From Paenarthrobacter sp. PH39-S1 (GTDB lineage Bacteria; Actinomycetota; Actinomycetes; Actinomycetales; Micrococcaceae), in the NCBI RefSeq assembly GCF_030063245.1, contig NZ_JASISR010000031.1, forward strand, positions 1 through 46,480: a stretch of DNA of 46,480 bases. The letters run 5' to 3'. The notes beneath the pieces were generated by a model. The model did not search any database. It saw only the letters and a list, made by a program, of their open reading frames with translations, and had not been told where the DNA came from. Both the position numbers and the translations under genes were made by a program. Shown piece after piece: positions 8,850 to 18,220 of the stretch. The number at the start of each line of letters is the position of its first letter. Position 1 is the stretch's first letter.

Positions 8850-10520
8850 ATGACTCGCACTTCCAAAGACGCCGGCGTCAGCCGGCGCAACTTCCTGGGC
8901 CTCGCAGGGCTTTCCGTCACAGCCGTGGCCGTGGGCGGATCGCTGGCCGGCTGCGGCGGTACCGGCTCCGGTGCCAGCGGCGGCGGCGCGGCATCCGCCG
9001 GCGTCAAGCTGCCCACCTACAAGGAATTCACCGGGATTACACCGGATTTCGCGGGCAACGCCAAGGGGTTGCAGGCTGGTTTCCTGACGATGCCCAGCCC
9101 GGTGCAGACGGTGAAGACGCCTCCGCTCAAGGGCACGGTCACGGGCCTGACGGAAACCTTCGAGACCATGTCCCCCGCGATGGCGGACAACAAGTTCTGG
9201 CAGCGGCTCAACGCCAAACTCGGCGGCACACTGGACCTGCAGATCGCCGAGGACGTCGGAGATGGGTACCCGGCCAAGTTCGCCACCATCCTGGCCAGCG
9301 ACACACTGCCGGACATGATGTGGGTACCGCCGAACCAGGGTATCCCGAACATCGGCCCGATGCTGGAAGCCAAATTCCAGGACCTGACCAAGTACCTCTC
9401 GGGCGACGCCGTGCTGGAGTACCCCAACCTGGCCGCACTGAAACCGGACTCCTGGAAGACCGCCGTCGTCAACGGCAAGATCTGGGGCGCGCCGATCCCC
9501 AGCACCCCTTTCGGACAGGTGCTGGCCGGAAACAAGACCACCTGGGCACAGGTGGGCGGCCTGACCGCGAGCAGCGCGGATGAGTTCTTCCAGAAGGCGA
9601 AGGAGCTGACCCGGCCCAACGAGGGCAAATACGCGCTGGAGCCGGCCTACATCAACCTGCTGCACATGATCACCGAATGGCTCGGTGCCCCGAACGGCTG
9701 GGCAGTCAACAAGGACCGCACCCTCACCAACCGCTATGAAACGCCGCAGTATGAGGCGGGCCTGGAGTATGCGTCCAAACTGTTTGCCGCCGGCTGCTTC
9801 TACCCGGACGTCAATGCCACGGACATTTCCAACCGGATTGTCAACGGCACCGTCGCCGCCCAGGTGATCGTGGGACCCCACAACATCGCCCGCTACCGCA
9901 ATCTGGACAAGGATGCCCAGACGGAGATCCTGATTCCCTTCGGTTTCGATGGAAAGATCAGGCCCACCTATGACATGGGCTACGGAACCGTCGGCTTCAC
10001 GGCTTTCAAGAAGACCGATGAGGGCAAGATCCGCGAGCTGCTGGCGCTGATGAACTACCTGTCCGCGCCGTTCGGCAGCGCCGAATACCTGCAGAAGAAC
10101 TACGGCGAAGCTGGCCAGGACTACACGACGGACGGCGGCGGCAACCCGGTCATGACCGAATCCGGGCTGAAGGACATCCCCGGCGTAGCCAGCGCCCTGA
10201 ACATCATGTCCAGCCCGGAGAACGTGGTGTTCAACCCGGCATTCCCGGATGACACCAAGTACATCTATGAGCAGGAAAAGAAGCTGCTGGACTTCGCCTG
10301 GCGCAATCCGACCAACGGCTCGTACTCGGACACCAACGCCAAGGTGGGGGCGAAGATCAACAAGATCATCACGGATAAGACCATCGACATCATCACCGGC
10401 CGCGCCAAGGTCTCCGACTTCAAGGATGCGGTGAAGCGCTGGAAGGACGGCGGCGGAGACAAGATCCGCGAGGAGTACCAGAAGGCGCTGCCCGCGGACG
10501 TGCCGGTGTTCGGCGCGTAG
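8850..10520 (+). CDS. Extracellular sugar-binding lipoprotein (LplA-like)
   Basis: Captures the sugar outside the membrane and delivers it to the two permeases. The start at 8850 (ribosome site AGAAAGGA) gives a signal with a twin-arginine motif SRRNFLGLAG (Arg12-Arg13) and lipobox SLAGC with Cys35 as the lipidated residue, so it is probably exported folded by Tat and anchored. At 556 aa it is one of the large binding proteins of the LplA group, which tend to take oligosaccharides. The open frame extends upstream to 8493, but that part overlaps the permease in another frame and is not coding. Confidence 0.92.
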   Translation: MTRTSKDAGVSRRNFLGLAGLSVTAVAVGGSLAGCGGTGSGASGGGAASAGVKLPTYKEFTGITPDFAGNAKGLQAGFLTMPSPVQTVKTPPLKGTVTGLTETFETMSPAMADNKFWQRLNAKLGGTLDLQIAEDVGDGYPAKFATILASDTLPDMMWVPPNQGIPNIGPMLEAKFQDLTKYLSGDAVLEYPNLAALKPDSWKTAVVNGKIWGAPIPSTPFGQVLAGNKTTWAQVGGLTASSADEFFQKAKELTRPNEGKYALEPAYINLLHMITEWLGAPNGWAVNKDRTLTNRYETPQYEAGLEYASKLFAAGCFYPDVNATDISNRIVNGTVAAQVIVGPHNIARYRNLDKDAQTEILIPFGFDGKIRPTYDMGYGTVGFTAFKKTDEGKIRELLALMNYLSAPFGSAEYLQKNYGEAGQDYTTDGGGNPVMTESGLKDIPGVASALNIMSSPENVVFNPAFPDDTKYIYEQEKKLLDFAWRNPTNGSYSDTNAKVGAKINKIITDKTIDIITGRAKVSDFKDAVKRWKDGGGDKIREEYQKALPADVPVFGA

Positions 10521-10629
10521 CGTGATCCGCCGCGTTCGGCGGCACTGCCGCGGTGGCTGGTCCTCAGGGCCCGCCGCCGCGGCTACAGTAACCATCAGGT
10601 AGGACTTCAGCAGTGATTGGGGCATCGGA

Positions 10630-11622
10630 ATGCGGGCTACTATCCGGAGTGTGGCAGGGGAAGCGGGAGTCTCGACGGCGACCGTCTCGTATGTACTCTC
10701 GGGGCGCCGCGGCGCCAAGGGACAGGCCGGGGTTTCCCCCGCCACGGTCCAGCGTGTCAGGGACGCGGCTGACCGGCTGGGTTACCAGCCGAATTCCGCG
10801 GCCCGGGCCATCCGGACCGGCCGGACGAATACGGTGCTGCTGTCCCTGACGATGCTCTCCGACCCATGGTCGCTGGAGGTCATCGAGGCCGTCCAACGCC
10901 TCGCCGCTCCGCTGGGCATCACGCCGATGATCCTGGCCGACGCGGACTGGGCCCAGGTACTGCGGAACCACGACGCGGACGCCGTCTTCATCGACGCCGT
11001 GCCGCCGGAGAGCCGGGACAGCCTGGGCAGGCTCGCGGAACGGGGCACCCGGCTGGTGGTATTCGACGAGACGCTGGCGCCGGAGGGCTTCGATGTGATC
11101 CGTTCCGTCGCCGGGCCCGGCTGCGTCCTGGCGATGGAGCACCTGCTCAAAAAGCACCGCAAGGTGGGCTGCCTGACCTCCGGCCGGAGCGCAGCGCCGG
11201 GACCTCCGTCGCGCTACCTGGCCTATGTCCAGGCCTTGGCCGGTGCCGGTCTGGAGCTGCGCGAGGACTACCTGGAGACCTTCGATGTCACCCCCGCCAG
11301 CGCCTACGCCGCCGCCGTGCGGATGCTCTCCGGCCCGGAGCCGCCCACCGCAATTTATGCCACCACGGACTATGCGGCGATGAGCGCGGTCAACGCCGCG
11401 CAGCGACTGGGCCTGGCGGTGGGCCGGGACATTGACATCATCGGCGTGGGCAACACCGGGGAGGGGGAACGGATGACTCCCTCGCTGAGCTCGGTGGGAC
11501 CCATTGATTTCTTCGACAGGGTGGCGCGGCTGCTGCTGGACCGGGCCACCGGCGCGGAGCGGGAAGCGGCCGTACTGGACTTCCCGTGGCAGCTGTTCGC
11601 CCGCGAATCCGCGCCGGCATAG
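10630..11622 (+). CDS. LacI-family transcriptional regulator
   Basis: A 330-aa repressor. The N-terminal helix-turn-helix reads IRSVAGEAGVSTATVSYVLSG, followed by the hinge-helix region RLGYQPNSAARAIRTG; residues 60-330 form the periplasmic-binding-protein-like sensor core ending in a conserved domain with DIIGVGNTGEGERMTPSLSSV. It probably senses a galactoside-type sugar and binds the palindrome at 6734-6751. It sits 109 nt after the binding-protein gene, inside the operon it is expected to control. The ATG has only a weak ribosome site (GGGGCATCGGA). Confidence 0.9.
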   Translation: MRATIRSVAGEAGVSTATVSYVLSGRRGAKGQAGVSPATVQRVRDAADRLGYQPNSAARAIRTGRTNTVLLSLTMLSDPWSLEVIEAVQRLAAPLGITPMILADADWAQVLRNHDADAVFIDAVPPESRDSLGRLAERGTRLVVFDETLAPEGFDVIRSVAGPGCVLAMEHLLKKHRKVGCLTSGRSAAPGPPSRYLAYVQALAGAGLELREDYLETFDVTPASAYAAAVRMLSGPEPPTAIYATTDYAAMSAVNAAQRLGLAVGRDIDIIGVGNTGEGERMTPSLSSVGPIDFFDRVARLLLDRATGAEREAAVLDFPWQLFARESAPA

Positions 11623-11711
11623 CGGCAGGTGCAGCAGCAGGTTCAGCCGCTTCAGCAGCAGGTACAGTCAGCAGATTTAGTCAGATTCAGGTAAGAGGAA
11701 TGCAAAACACA

Positions 11712-12905
11712 ATGGACACAGTTGATATGAAGATTGGTGTTGTCGGATTCGGGCTGCGGGCGGGACTGTGGAAGCACGCGCACAAACCGGGCCAGGGCTC
11801 CGAGGTCACCGTTGTCTGCGACACCAGTAAGCGCGGCCGTGCCGACGCGGCGGCGAAGATTCCGACGGCGAAGGTCACCGATGACCTGGACGTGCTGCTG
11901 GCCAGCGGCTTGGATGCGGTCCTGGTCCTGACCCCGGACAACCAGCATGCCGTGGTGGCCGTTGAGACGCTCAGGGCCGGTATCCCGACGTTCTGCGAAA
12001 AACCGCTGGATGTCACCCTGGAGGCCGCGGACCTGGTCCTGCAGACGGCCTTTGAGACCGGGACCCGGCTCTACGTTGGGCACAACATGCGGCACATGCC
12101 GGTGGTGGCGCAGATGCGCCAGCTGATCCTCGACGGCACCATTGGCGAGGTCAAGGCCATCTGGTGCCGGCATTTCGTGGGCAATGGCGGGGATTACTAC
12201 TTCAAGGACTGGCACGCCGAGCGGGCCAACACCACGGGCCTGCTGCTGCAAAAGGGCGCCCACGACATCGATGTGATCCACTGGCTGGCCAACGGATACA
12301 CCAAGCGGGTGTCCGCGGTGGGTGATCTTGCGGTGTACGGCGACGTAGCGAGCCGACGGGACAACTCTGACCGGCGCATGGGCGACTGGTTCAGCCTGGA
12401 CAACTGGCCACCCACCGAGCAGACGGACCTGAACCCGGTCATCGACGTGGAGGACATCTCGATGATGCAGATGGTCCTGGATAACGGCGTGCTGGCGTCC
12501 TACCAACAGTGCCATTTCACCCCCGATTACTGGCGGAACTACACGGTGATCGGCACCAGAGGCCGAATTGAGAACTTCGGTGACGGCCCGGGCGACGTCA
12601 TCCACGTCTGGACCACCCGGACCCAGGACGGCTTCAGCGAGCCGGATGCAAAGGTGGAGATCCTCGACGGCGACGGCGGCCACGGCGGGGCGGATCCGAA
12701 GCTGATCGCCGAGTTCCTGGACTTCGCTCGCCACGGAGGCACGACTCAGACCAGCCCGGTAGCGGCCCGCCAGGCCGTGGCGGCCGGCGTGCTCGCCACC
12801 GAATCGCTGCGTACCGACGGCTCCGCGCGCACGGTGCCGCAATTGGCTCCCGAGCTGCTGGAGTACTTCAACGCCGGCCAGCCCGCACGTACGACGGCCC
12901 TGTAA
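11712..12905 (+). CDS. Gfo/Idh/MocA-family oxidoreductase
   Basis: NAD(P)-dependent sugar or sugar-acid dehydrogenase of about 397 aa. Near the N-terminus is the Rossmann motif GVVGFGLRAG; the family signature FCEKPLD holds the catalytic Lys, and GAHDIDVIHWLANG lies in the substrate domain. Three starts are possible: 11700, 11712 and 11727. I chose 11712 because AAGAGGA touches the first one and is 12 nt from this one. The gene lies between the regulator and the beta-galactosidase, with 2 nt to the latter, so it likely oxidises or epimerises the sugar released by the galactosidase; the actual substrate is unknown. Confidence 0.88.
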   Translation: MDTVDMKIGVVGFGLRAGLWKHAHKPGQGSEVTVVCDTSKRGRADAAAKIPTAKVTDDLDVLLASGLDAVLVLTPDNQHAVVAVETLRAGIPTFCEKPLDVTLEAADLVLQTAFETGTRLYVGHNMRHMPVVAQMRQLILDGTIGEVKAIWCRHFVGNGGDYYFKDWHAERANTTGLLLQKGAHDIDVIHWLANGYTKRVSAVGDLAVYGDVASRRDNSDRRMGDWFSLDNWPPTEQTDLNPVIDVEDISMMQMVLDNGVLASYQQCHFTPDYWRNYTVIGTRGRIENFGDGPGDVIHVWTTRTQDGFSEPDAKVEILDGDGGHGGADPKLIAEFLDFARHGGTTQTSPVAARQAVAAGVLATESLRTDGSARTVPQLAPELLEYFNAGQPARTTAL

Positions 12906-12907
12906 CC

Positions 12908-14788
12908 ATGACGCACGCTCACCTTCGTCCGGGCGTTCCCGGGACACCCCTCGCAGCCGCCTCCGCCCCCGAACCAGCACTCACCATCCGCGAGGGCGCG
13001 CTGTTCCGCAATGGCAGGGAGCACCGGATCCTGGCGGGGGCCATCCACTACTTCCGGGTCCATCCGGCGCAGTGGGAGGACCGCATAGCCCGGCTGGCGG
13101 CGATGGGCGCCAACACCCTTGACACCTATATTGCCTGGAACTTCCACCAGCCCAAGCCCGGTGAGGCTCCAGACTTTACCGGTTGGCGCGACGTGGCACG
13201 TTTCATCCGGCTGGCGGAGCAGGCAGGTCTGGACGTGATCGTGCGCCCGGGTCCGTATATCTGTGCCGAATGGGACAACGGCGGATTCCCATCCTGGGTT
13301 ACGGCCATCCCCGGCATCGGGCTGCGCAGCTCGGACCCCGCCTTCACTTCGGTGGTGGGGAAGTGGTTTGATCAGCTCCTGCCCCAGCTGGGGCCGCTGC
13401 AGGCGGCCCACGGCGGGCCCATCGTCGCCGTGCAGGTGGAGAACGAATACGGCAGCTATGGCGACGACCGGGACTACCTGCGATGGAACCGGCAGGCCCT
13501 GCAGGAGCGCGGCATCACCGAGATCCTTTTCACGGCCGACGGCGGCACGGATTACTTCCTGGATGGCGGCGCCCTGCCGGATACCTGGGCCACGGCGACA
13601 CTGGGCAGCCGTGGCGCTGAGGCCATTGAAACCTGGAAACGCCGACGCCCGGGCGAGCCGTTTTTCAATGTGGAATTCTGGAACGGCTGGTTCGACCACT
13701 GGAAGGAGCACCACCATACGCGTGACGCGGCCGAGGCCGCTTCCGAGGTGCGCCAGATGCTGGAGCGGGACGGCTCCGTCTGCCTCTACATGGCCCACGG
13801 CGGAACCAATTTCGGGCTGACCTCCGGCTGCAACCATGACACGATCCTGCAGCCCACCGTCACCAGCTACGACTCGGACGCGCCGATCGCGGAGGACGGT
13901 ACCCTGACGGATAAATTCCATGCCATGCGTGCCGAATTCCATGCCGCGGCCGGCAAGGAACTGCCGCCGCTCCCCGCTGGCCTGACGACGCCGACGGCGA
14001 CAGTGGCGCCGCAGACGCTGGCCGTGCGCCCCGGCGTCGGGCTTCTGGATTTTGCGCGCTCGGGCCAGCCGGTGCGCAGCGTCCGGCCGCTCAGCTTCGA
14101 ACAGCTCGGGCTTGACCGCGGGCTTGTCCTGTACAGCGCCACGGCCGTGCTGCCGGATACGGAGACCACCATCGGCATCCGGGATCTGCATGACCGGGCC
14201 TACCTCTGGGTTGACGGCGCCTTCGCCGGGGTGCTCGATGATGCCACCGCGGCCGACGGCGTCCGTGTCACGGGTGCGGGGAAACCGGCAAGGCTGGAGA
14301 TCCTGGTCGAGAACCAGGGTCGCATCAATTACGGTCCGCTGCTGGGACAGGGCAAGGGCATCCTGGGCGGCGTCTTGGTGGGACGGCGCTACGTCTTCCA
14401 CTGGGAGCAGCGCCTGGTGCCGCTGGAGGAATTGGACGAGGGTCGCTTGGGTGTGCTCTCCTCCACCGGACCCGCTGCCGAAGATCACGCGATTGCCGGC
14501 ACCGGATTCGCTGCGGCGGACTTTGAGCTCACAAATGCTGCCGACGCCTACCTGGCGCTGCCCGGATTCGGCAAGGGCTTCGCCTGGGTCAACGGCTTCC
14601 TGCTTGGCCGGTACTGGGAGACCGGACCCCAGATAACGCTGTACGTCCCGGCCCCGCTGCTGCGCCCCGGACGTAACCGGATCACCATTCTCGAGCTGGA
14701 ACACCTCGGGACCGAGCTGGAACTGCGCGACCAACCAGAGTTGGGATCTGACCCGTCCGGGGCGGAGGCGCTTCCCTCCCTGAGCTGA
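12908..14788 (+). CDS. Beta-galactosidase, glycoside hydrolase family 35
   Basis: Removes terminal beta-galactose from glycosides or galactan oligomers. The 626-aa protein shows the GH35 barrel in its first half: FRNGREHRILAGAIHYFRV at the start, the acid/base Glu180 in VQVENEYGSYG and nucleophile Glu256 in FNVEFWNGWFDHW, then YMAHGGTNFG. The second half holds beta-sandwich domains, with GFGKGFAWVNGFLLGRYW near the end. No signal peptide is seen, so it probably works in the cytoplasm on imported sugar. It begins 2 nt after the oxidoreductase stop and ends the operon. Confidence 0.95.
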   Translation: MTHAHLRPGVPGTPLAAASAPEPALTIREGALFRNGREHRILAGAIHYFRVHPAQWEDRIARLAAMGANTLDTYIAWNFHQPKPGEAPDFTGWRDVARFIRLAEQAGLDVIVRPGPYICAEWDNGGFPSWVTAIPGIGLRSSDPAFTSVVGKWFDQLLPQLGPLQAAHGGPIVAVQVENEYGSYGDDRDYLRWNRQALQERGITEILFTADGGTDYFLDGGALPDTWATATLGSRGAEAIETWKRRRPGEPFFNVEFWNGWFDHWKEHHHTRDAAEAASEVRQMLERDGSVCLYMAHGGTNFGLTSGCNHDTILQPTVTSYDSDAPIAEDGTLTDKFHAMRAEFHAAAGKELPPLPAGLTTPTATVAPQTLAVRPGVGLLDFARSGQPVRSVRPLSFEQLGLDRGLVLYSATAVLPDTETTIGIRDLHDRAYLWVDGAFAGVLDDATAADGVRVTGAGKPARLEILVENQGRINYGPLLGQGKGILGGVLVGRRYVFHWEQRLVPLEELDEGRLGVLSSTGPAAEDHAIAGTGFAAADFELTNAADAYLALPGFGKGFAWVNGFLLGRYWETGPQITLYVPAPLLRPGRNRITILELEHLGTELELRDQPELGSDPSGAEALPSLS

Positions 14789-14819
14789 CCAGGGCGCGGG
14801 CAGTTGGCTCCCGACTAAT

Positions 14820-15725
14820 TCAGCTGACCAGCTCCGCCATGGCTTCGTGCAGCGCATCGATCACCAGCAGGACGGACCGGCGTTTGAGGCTTTCCGGCCG
14901 GGCCAGAATATCTATCCGACGGTGCGTGCTGATGCCGCGCAGGGGGCGGAGCGTCACACCTGGGCTCAGCGCCGGGCTCGCCGTGTAGCGCGGCAGCAGT
15001 CCGAGCACGCTTCCGGTGGCAACCAACGCCGCCACCGTGGAGTAGTCGTTGATCCGGTGCACCACGGTCGGCGGTTTACTGGAAACGGCGCCGACGGCGG
15101 CAAGGACGTCGGCCGGCGAGTAGCCGCCGCGGCTGGTCACCCAATCGTGGTCGGCGACGTCGAGCGGGGTCAGTGCGTCCAGCGCGGCCAGCGGATGCCC
15201 GGCGGCGAGGGCCACGTCCAGAGGTTCCCGCGCCAACGGCAGCACCGTCACCTTCCCCTCCGGCCACGGCGGGCTGTGGTCCAGGCGGTGCGCCAGCACC
15301 AGATCGTAGCGTGCCGTCAGGGAGGGGAAGTCCTGCTGTGCGACGTCCTCATCGGAGAGCCGGACGCTCGGCGAATCCGCGCCCGCCAGGATCCGCAGCA
15401 GCGGGGCAAACAGTGCCTGGCCAGCGCTGTGGAAGCCGCTGACGGTGACAATGCCGTTCCTGGTTTCACGATAGCCGCCAATGGCCGCCCGCGCGTCGGC
15501 CATCGCGCTGACCACCGTTGCACCGGCATCCGCCAGTACCTGCCCGGCCTCGGTGAGGACCAGGTTGCGGCCCTCCTTACGCGTAAGCGGGGCATCCACG
15601 TTTTTCTGCAGCGAGGCCAATTGCTGGGAGACGGCGGACGGCGTCACCGACAACGTTTCCGCCACGGCCTTGACGCTGCCCAGCTCACCCAGTTCCCGCA
15701 ACATTTCCAGCTGGTGTAATTCCAT
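14820..15725 (-). CDS. LysR-family transcriptional regulator
   Basis: A protein of about 301 aa with an N-terminal winged helix-turn-helix (SVKAVAETLSVTPSAVSQQLASLQ) and a C-terminal LysR effector-binding domain. It is divergent from tdh-kbl and most likely controls them, and itself, through the 157-bp region between. I chose ATG 15725, where homologues begin (MELHQLEML); GTG 15734 is also possible. Neither has a ribosome site. Ligand unknown; threonine or a product is a reasonable guess. Confidence 0.88.
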   Translation of the reverse strand: MELHQLEMLRELGELGSVKAVAETLSVTPSAVSQQLASLQKNVDAPLTRKEGRNLVLTEAGQVLADAGATVVSAMADARAAIGGYRETRNGIVTVSGFHSAGQALFAPLLRILAGADSPSVRLSDEDVAQQDFPSLTARYDLVLAHRLDHSPPWPEGKVTVLPLAREPLDVALAAGHPLAALDALTPLDVADHDWVTSRGGYSPADVLAAVGAVSSKPPTVVHRINDYSTVAALVATGSVLGLLPRYTASPALSPGVTLRPLRGISTHRRIDILARPESLKRRSVLLVIDALHEAMAELVS

Positions 15726-15742
15726 GGAAGCCACACTAAAGC

Positions 15743-15773
15743 ATTAGGATGACTTAATCGTCGAGTCAGCTAA
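15743..15773. promoter_or_regulatory. Candidate LysR site between LysR gene and tdh
   Basis: An imperfect dyad, TTAGGATGAC on the left and GTCAGCTAA on the right, spaced by an AT-containing core. The half-sites share TTAG and TGAC. It lies between the divergent LysR and tdh genes, where LysR proteins usually bind. Confidence 0.4.
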
Positions 15774-15882
15774 TAGAGGTTGTGCTAATGCGTTCAGCCC
15801 GCTGTAATGAAGGAAGAGAACACCCACACACAATGGGACACGATGACTGCAATGGCGACACGATGACGGCCAAGGGGAAACC

Positions 15883-16929
15883 ATGAAAGCACTGTACAAA
15901 TCCGGAGCCCATGCGGGCTTCGAGCTCGTGGACCGGCCGGAGCCCGAGGCCGGCCCGGACGACGTGAAGATCCGTGTCATGACGACCGGCATCTGCGGCA
16001 CGGACCTGCACATCGAGTCCTGGGATGCCTGGGCCGCGCAGAACATCAACGCACCGCTGATCCCCGGGCACGAGTTCTACGGTGAGGTCGTGGCGATCGG
16101 AGCGCAGGTGCGGGACGTGAAGATCGGTGACCGTGTCTCCGGCGAAGGCCATATTGTCTGCGGGATCTGCCGCAACTGCCGTGCGGGGCGCCGTCAGATG
16201 TGCATCAATACCGTGTCCGTCGGCGTGCAGCGGGACGGGGCCTTTGCCGAATATGTGGTGATACCGGAAACCAATGTGTGGGTACACCACGACACCTCCG
16301 TCACCCCTGAGCTCGGTGCGATCTTCGATCCGTTCGGCAACGCCGTGCACACCGCCCTGAGCTTCCCGCTCGTCGGCGAGGACGTGTTGATCACCGGTGC
16401 CGGACCCATCGGACTGATGGCAATCGCCGTCGCCCGTCATGCCGGCGCACGGAAGATCGCCATCACGGATGTCTCGGAGCCCCGGCTGGAACTCGCCCGC
16501 ACGATGGGCGTTGACCTGGCCGTCGACGTTTCCAGCACGCGGGTGAAGGATGCTCAGCGCGAGCTCGGCATGCGGGAGGGCTTCGACATCGGTCTTGAAA
16601 TGTCCGGACACCCCACGGCGCTGCCGGAAATGATCGACAACATGAATCACGGTGGCCGGATCGCGATGCTGGGTCTGCCCAGCCAGTCCATCGATATTAA
16701 TTGGGGCAAGGTGGTGACCCACATGCTGACGCTTAAGGGCATCTACGGCCGGGAGATGTTTGAGACCTGGTACGCCATGAGCGCCATGCTCTCCTCAAAT
16801 CCGTTGCTGCACCGGCATATTTCGGCCGTGGTGACGGACTCGCTGCCGGCCGCCCGGTGGGAAGAGGGATTCGCGGCCGCTCGATCGGGCGCGGGCGGCA
16901 AAGTTGTGCTGGACTGGACCGGATTCTAA
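15883..16929 (+). CDS. tdh: L-threonine 3-dehydrogenase
   Basis: Zinc enzyme that oxidises L-threonine with NAD to 2-amino-3-ketobutyrate. All zinc ligands match the E. coli enzyme in number: catalytic Cys38, His63 and Glu64 ([13 protein letters not shown]) and structural Cys93, Cys96, Cys99 and Cys107 ([10 protein letters not shown]). The NAD-binding fold carries [11 protein letters not shown]. At 348 aa it is normal. AAGGGGAAA precedes the ATG. The next gene, kbl, follows 13 nt later and completes the conversion to glycine and acetyl-CoA. Confidence 0.95.
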   Translation: MKALYKSGAHAGFELVDRPEPEAGPDDVKIRVMTTGICGTDLHIESWDAWAAQNINAPLIPGHEFYGEVVAIGAQVRDVKIGDRVSGEGHIVCGICRNCRAGRRQMCINTVSVGVQRDGAFAEYVVIPETNVWVHHDTSVTPELGAIFDPFGNAVHTALSFPLVGEDVLITGAGPIGLMAIAVARHAGARKIAITDVSEPRLELARTMGVDLAVDVSSTRVKDAQRELGMREGFDIGLEMSGHPTALPEMIDNMNHGGRIAMLGLPSQSIDINWGKVVTHMLTLKGIYGREMFETWYAMSAMLSSNPLLHRHISAVVTDSLPAARWEEGFAAARSGAGGKVVLDWTGF

Positions 16930-16942
16930 GGAGCAAGGCTGT

Positions 16943-18160
16943 ATGTACACCGCAATGAAAGACCAACTGGCTGCCGAATTGGACGAAATCCGGGCGGCCG
17001 GCCTCTTCAAGACCGAGCGCCGGATCTTGTCGGCCCAGTCCAACCACATTCAGGCCGGTCCGTTGCACGGCGACGCCCGGCCGGTGTTGAACTTCTGCGC
17101 CAATAACTACCTTGGCCTGGCGGACCACCCGGACATTATCACCGCGGCCAAGACCGCCATGGATGAACGCGGATTCGGCATGGCTTCGGTCCGGTTCATC
17201 TGCGGCACGCAGGATCTGCACTTGGAGCTGGAATCACGGGTCTCGGACTTCCTGGGGACCGAGGACACGATCCTGTTCTCGTCCTGCTTCGATGCGAACG
17301 GCGGCGTGTTCGAGTCGCTTTTCGGCCCGGACGACGCCGTGATCTCCGATGCACTGAACCACGCCTCCATCATCGACGGCATCCGGCTGTGTAAGGCCAA
17401 GCGCTACCGCTATGCCAATCAGGACATGGCCGAGCTGGAGTCGGCGCTGGTGGAAGCGTCCGGGCTCAACGGCACCGGCGCGCGCCGGACGGTCATCGTC
17501 ACCGACGGGGTTTTTTCCATGGATGGTTTCCTCGCGCCGCTGGCGGCCATCTGCGATCTGGCGGACAAGTACGACGCGCTGGTCATGGTCGATGATTCCC
17601 ATGCCGTCGGTTTCATGGGCGCCACCGGTGCCGGCACACCTGAGCACGCGGGGGTGTCGGACCGGGTGGATATCTACACCGGGACCTTCGGCAAGGCCCT
17701 CGGCGGAGCGTCCGGCGGCTATGTTTCCGGCAGGGCCGAAATCGTGGCCATGCTCCGGCAGAAGGCGCGTCCCTACCTGTTCTCCAACTCTATGGCGCCG
17801 GGCATCGTCGCGGCTACGCTCAAGGCCCTCGAACTGGTGGAAACCTCCGGGGAGCTGCGCAGCACACTGTTCGACAACGCCGGGCACTTCCGTCGACGGA
17901 TGACCGAGGAGGGCTTCGAGTTGCTGCCCGGGGAGCATGCGATCGTGCCGGTGATGTTCGGTGATGCCGTTCTTGCGGCGGCTATGGCGGATGAGATGCT
18001 CGGCCACGGCGTCTTCGTCACTGCGTTCAGCTTCCCGGTGGTGCCGCGCGGCGCGGCCCGGATCCGGGTCCAGCTCTCGGCGGCGCACAGCGCGGACGAC
18101 GTCGAAACCTGCGTAGCTGCCTTCGTCGAGGCCCGCGCTGCGTTGACACCCGGGCGATAG
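16943..18160 (+). CDS. kbl: Glycine C-acetyltransferase (2-amino-3-ketobutyrate CoA ligase)
   Basis: PLP enzyme splitting 2-amino-3-ketobutyrate with CoA into glycine and acetyl-CoA; works directly on the tdh product. The fold-type I motifs are clear: [10 protein letters not shown], the binding segment [14 protein letters not shown] and the PLP lysine Lys251 in [14 protein letters not shown]. The start ATG 16943 follows AAGGAG at 9 nt and gives the usual 405-aa length; the frame upstream to 16904 overlaps tdh and is not coding. Confidence 0.95.
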   Translation: MYTAMKDQLAAELDEIRAAGLFKTERRILSAQSNHIQAGPLHGDARPVLNFCANNYLGLADHPDIITAAKTAMDERGFGMASVRFICGTQDLHLELESRVSDFLGTEDTILFSSCFDANGGVFESLFGPDDAVISDALNHASIIDGIRLCKAKRYRYANQDMAELESALVEASGLNGTGARRTVIVTDGVFSMDGFLAPLAAICDLADKYDALVMVDDSHAVGFMGATGAGTPEHAGVSDRVDIYTGTFGKALGGASGGYVSGRAEIVAMLRQKARPYLFSNSMAPGIVAATLKALELVETSGELRSTLFDNAGHFRRRMTEEGFELLPGEHAIVPVMFGDAVLAAAMADEMLGHGVFVTAFSFPVVPRGAARIRVQLSAAHSADDVETCVAAFVEARAALTPGR

Positions 18161-18220
18161 GCTGAGGGGCGATCGGGAAAGATCCAGCAGAGCCGTAGGA
18201 CGACGGCGGAAGGCCGGGAA

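Noticed and set aside
8823-10745. 640-codon open frame opposite the sugar-binding lipoprotein
   Set aside because: Antisense shadow; Arg/Gly/His-rich composition without any family pattern.
12746-14857. 703-codon open frame opposite the GH35 gene
   Set aside because: Antisense shadow of a clear glycoside hydrolase with both catalytic glutamates.
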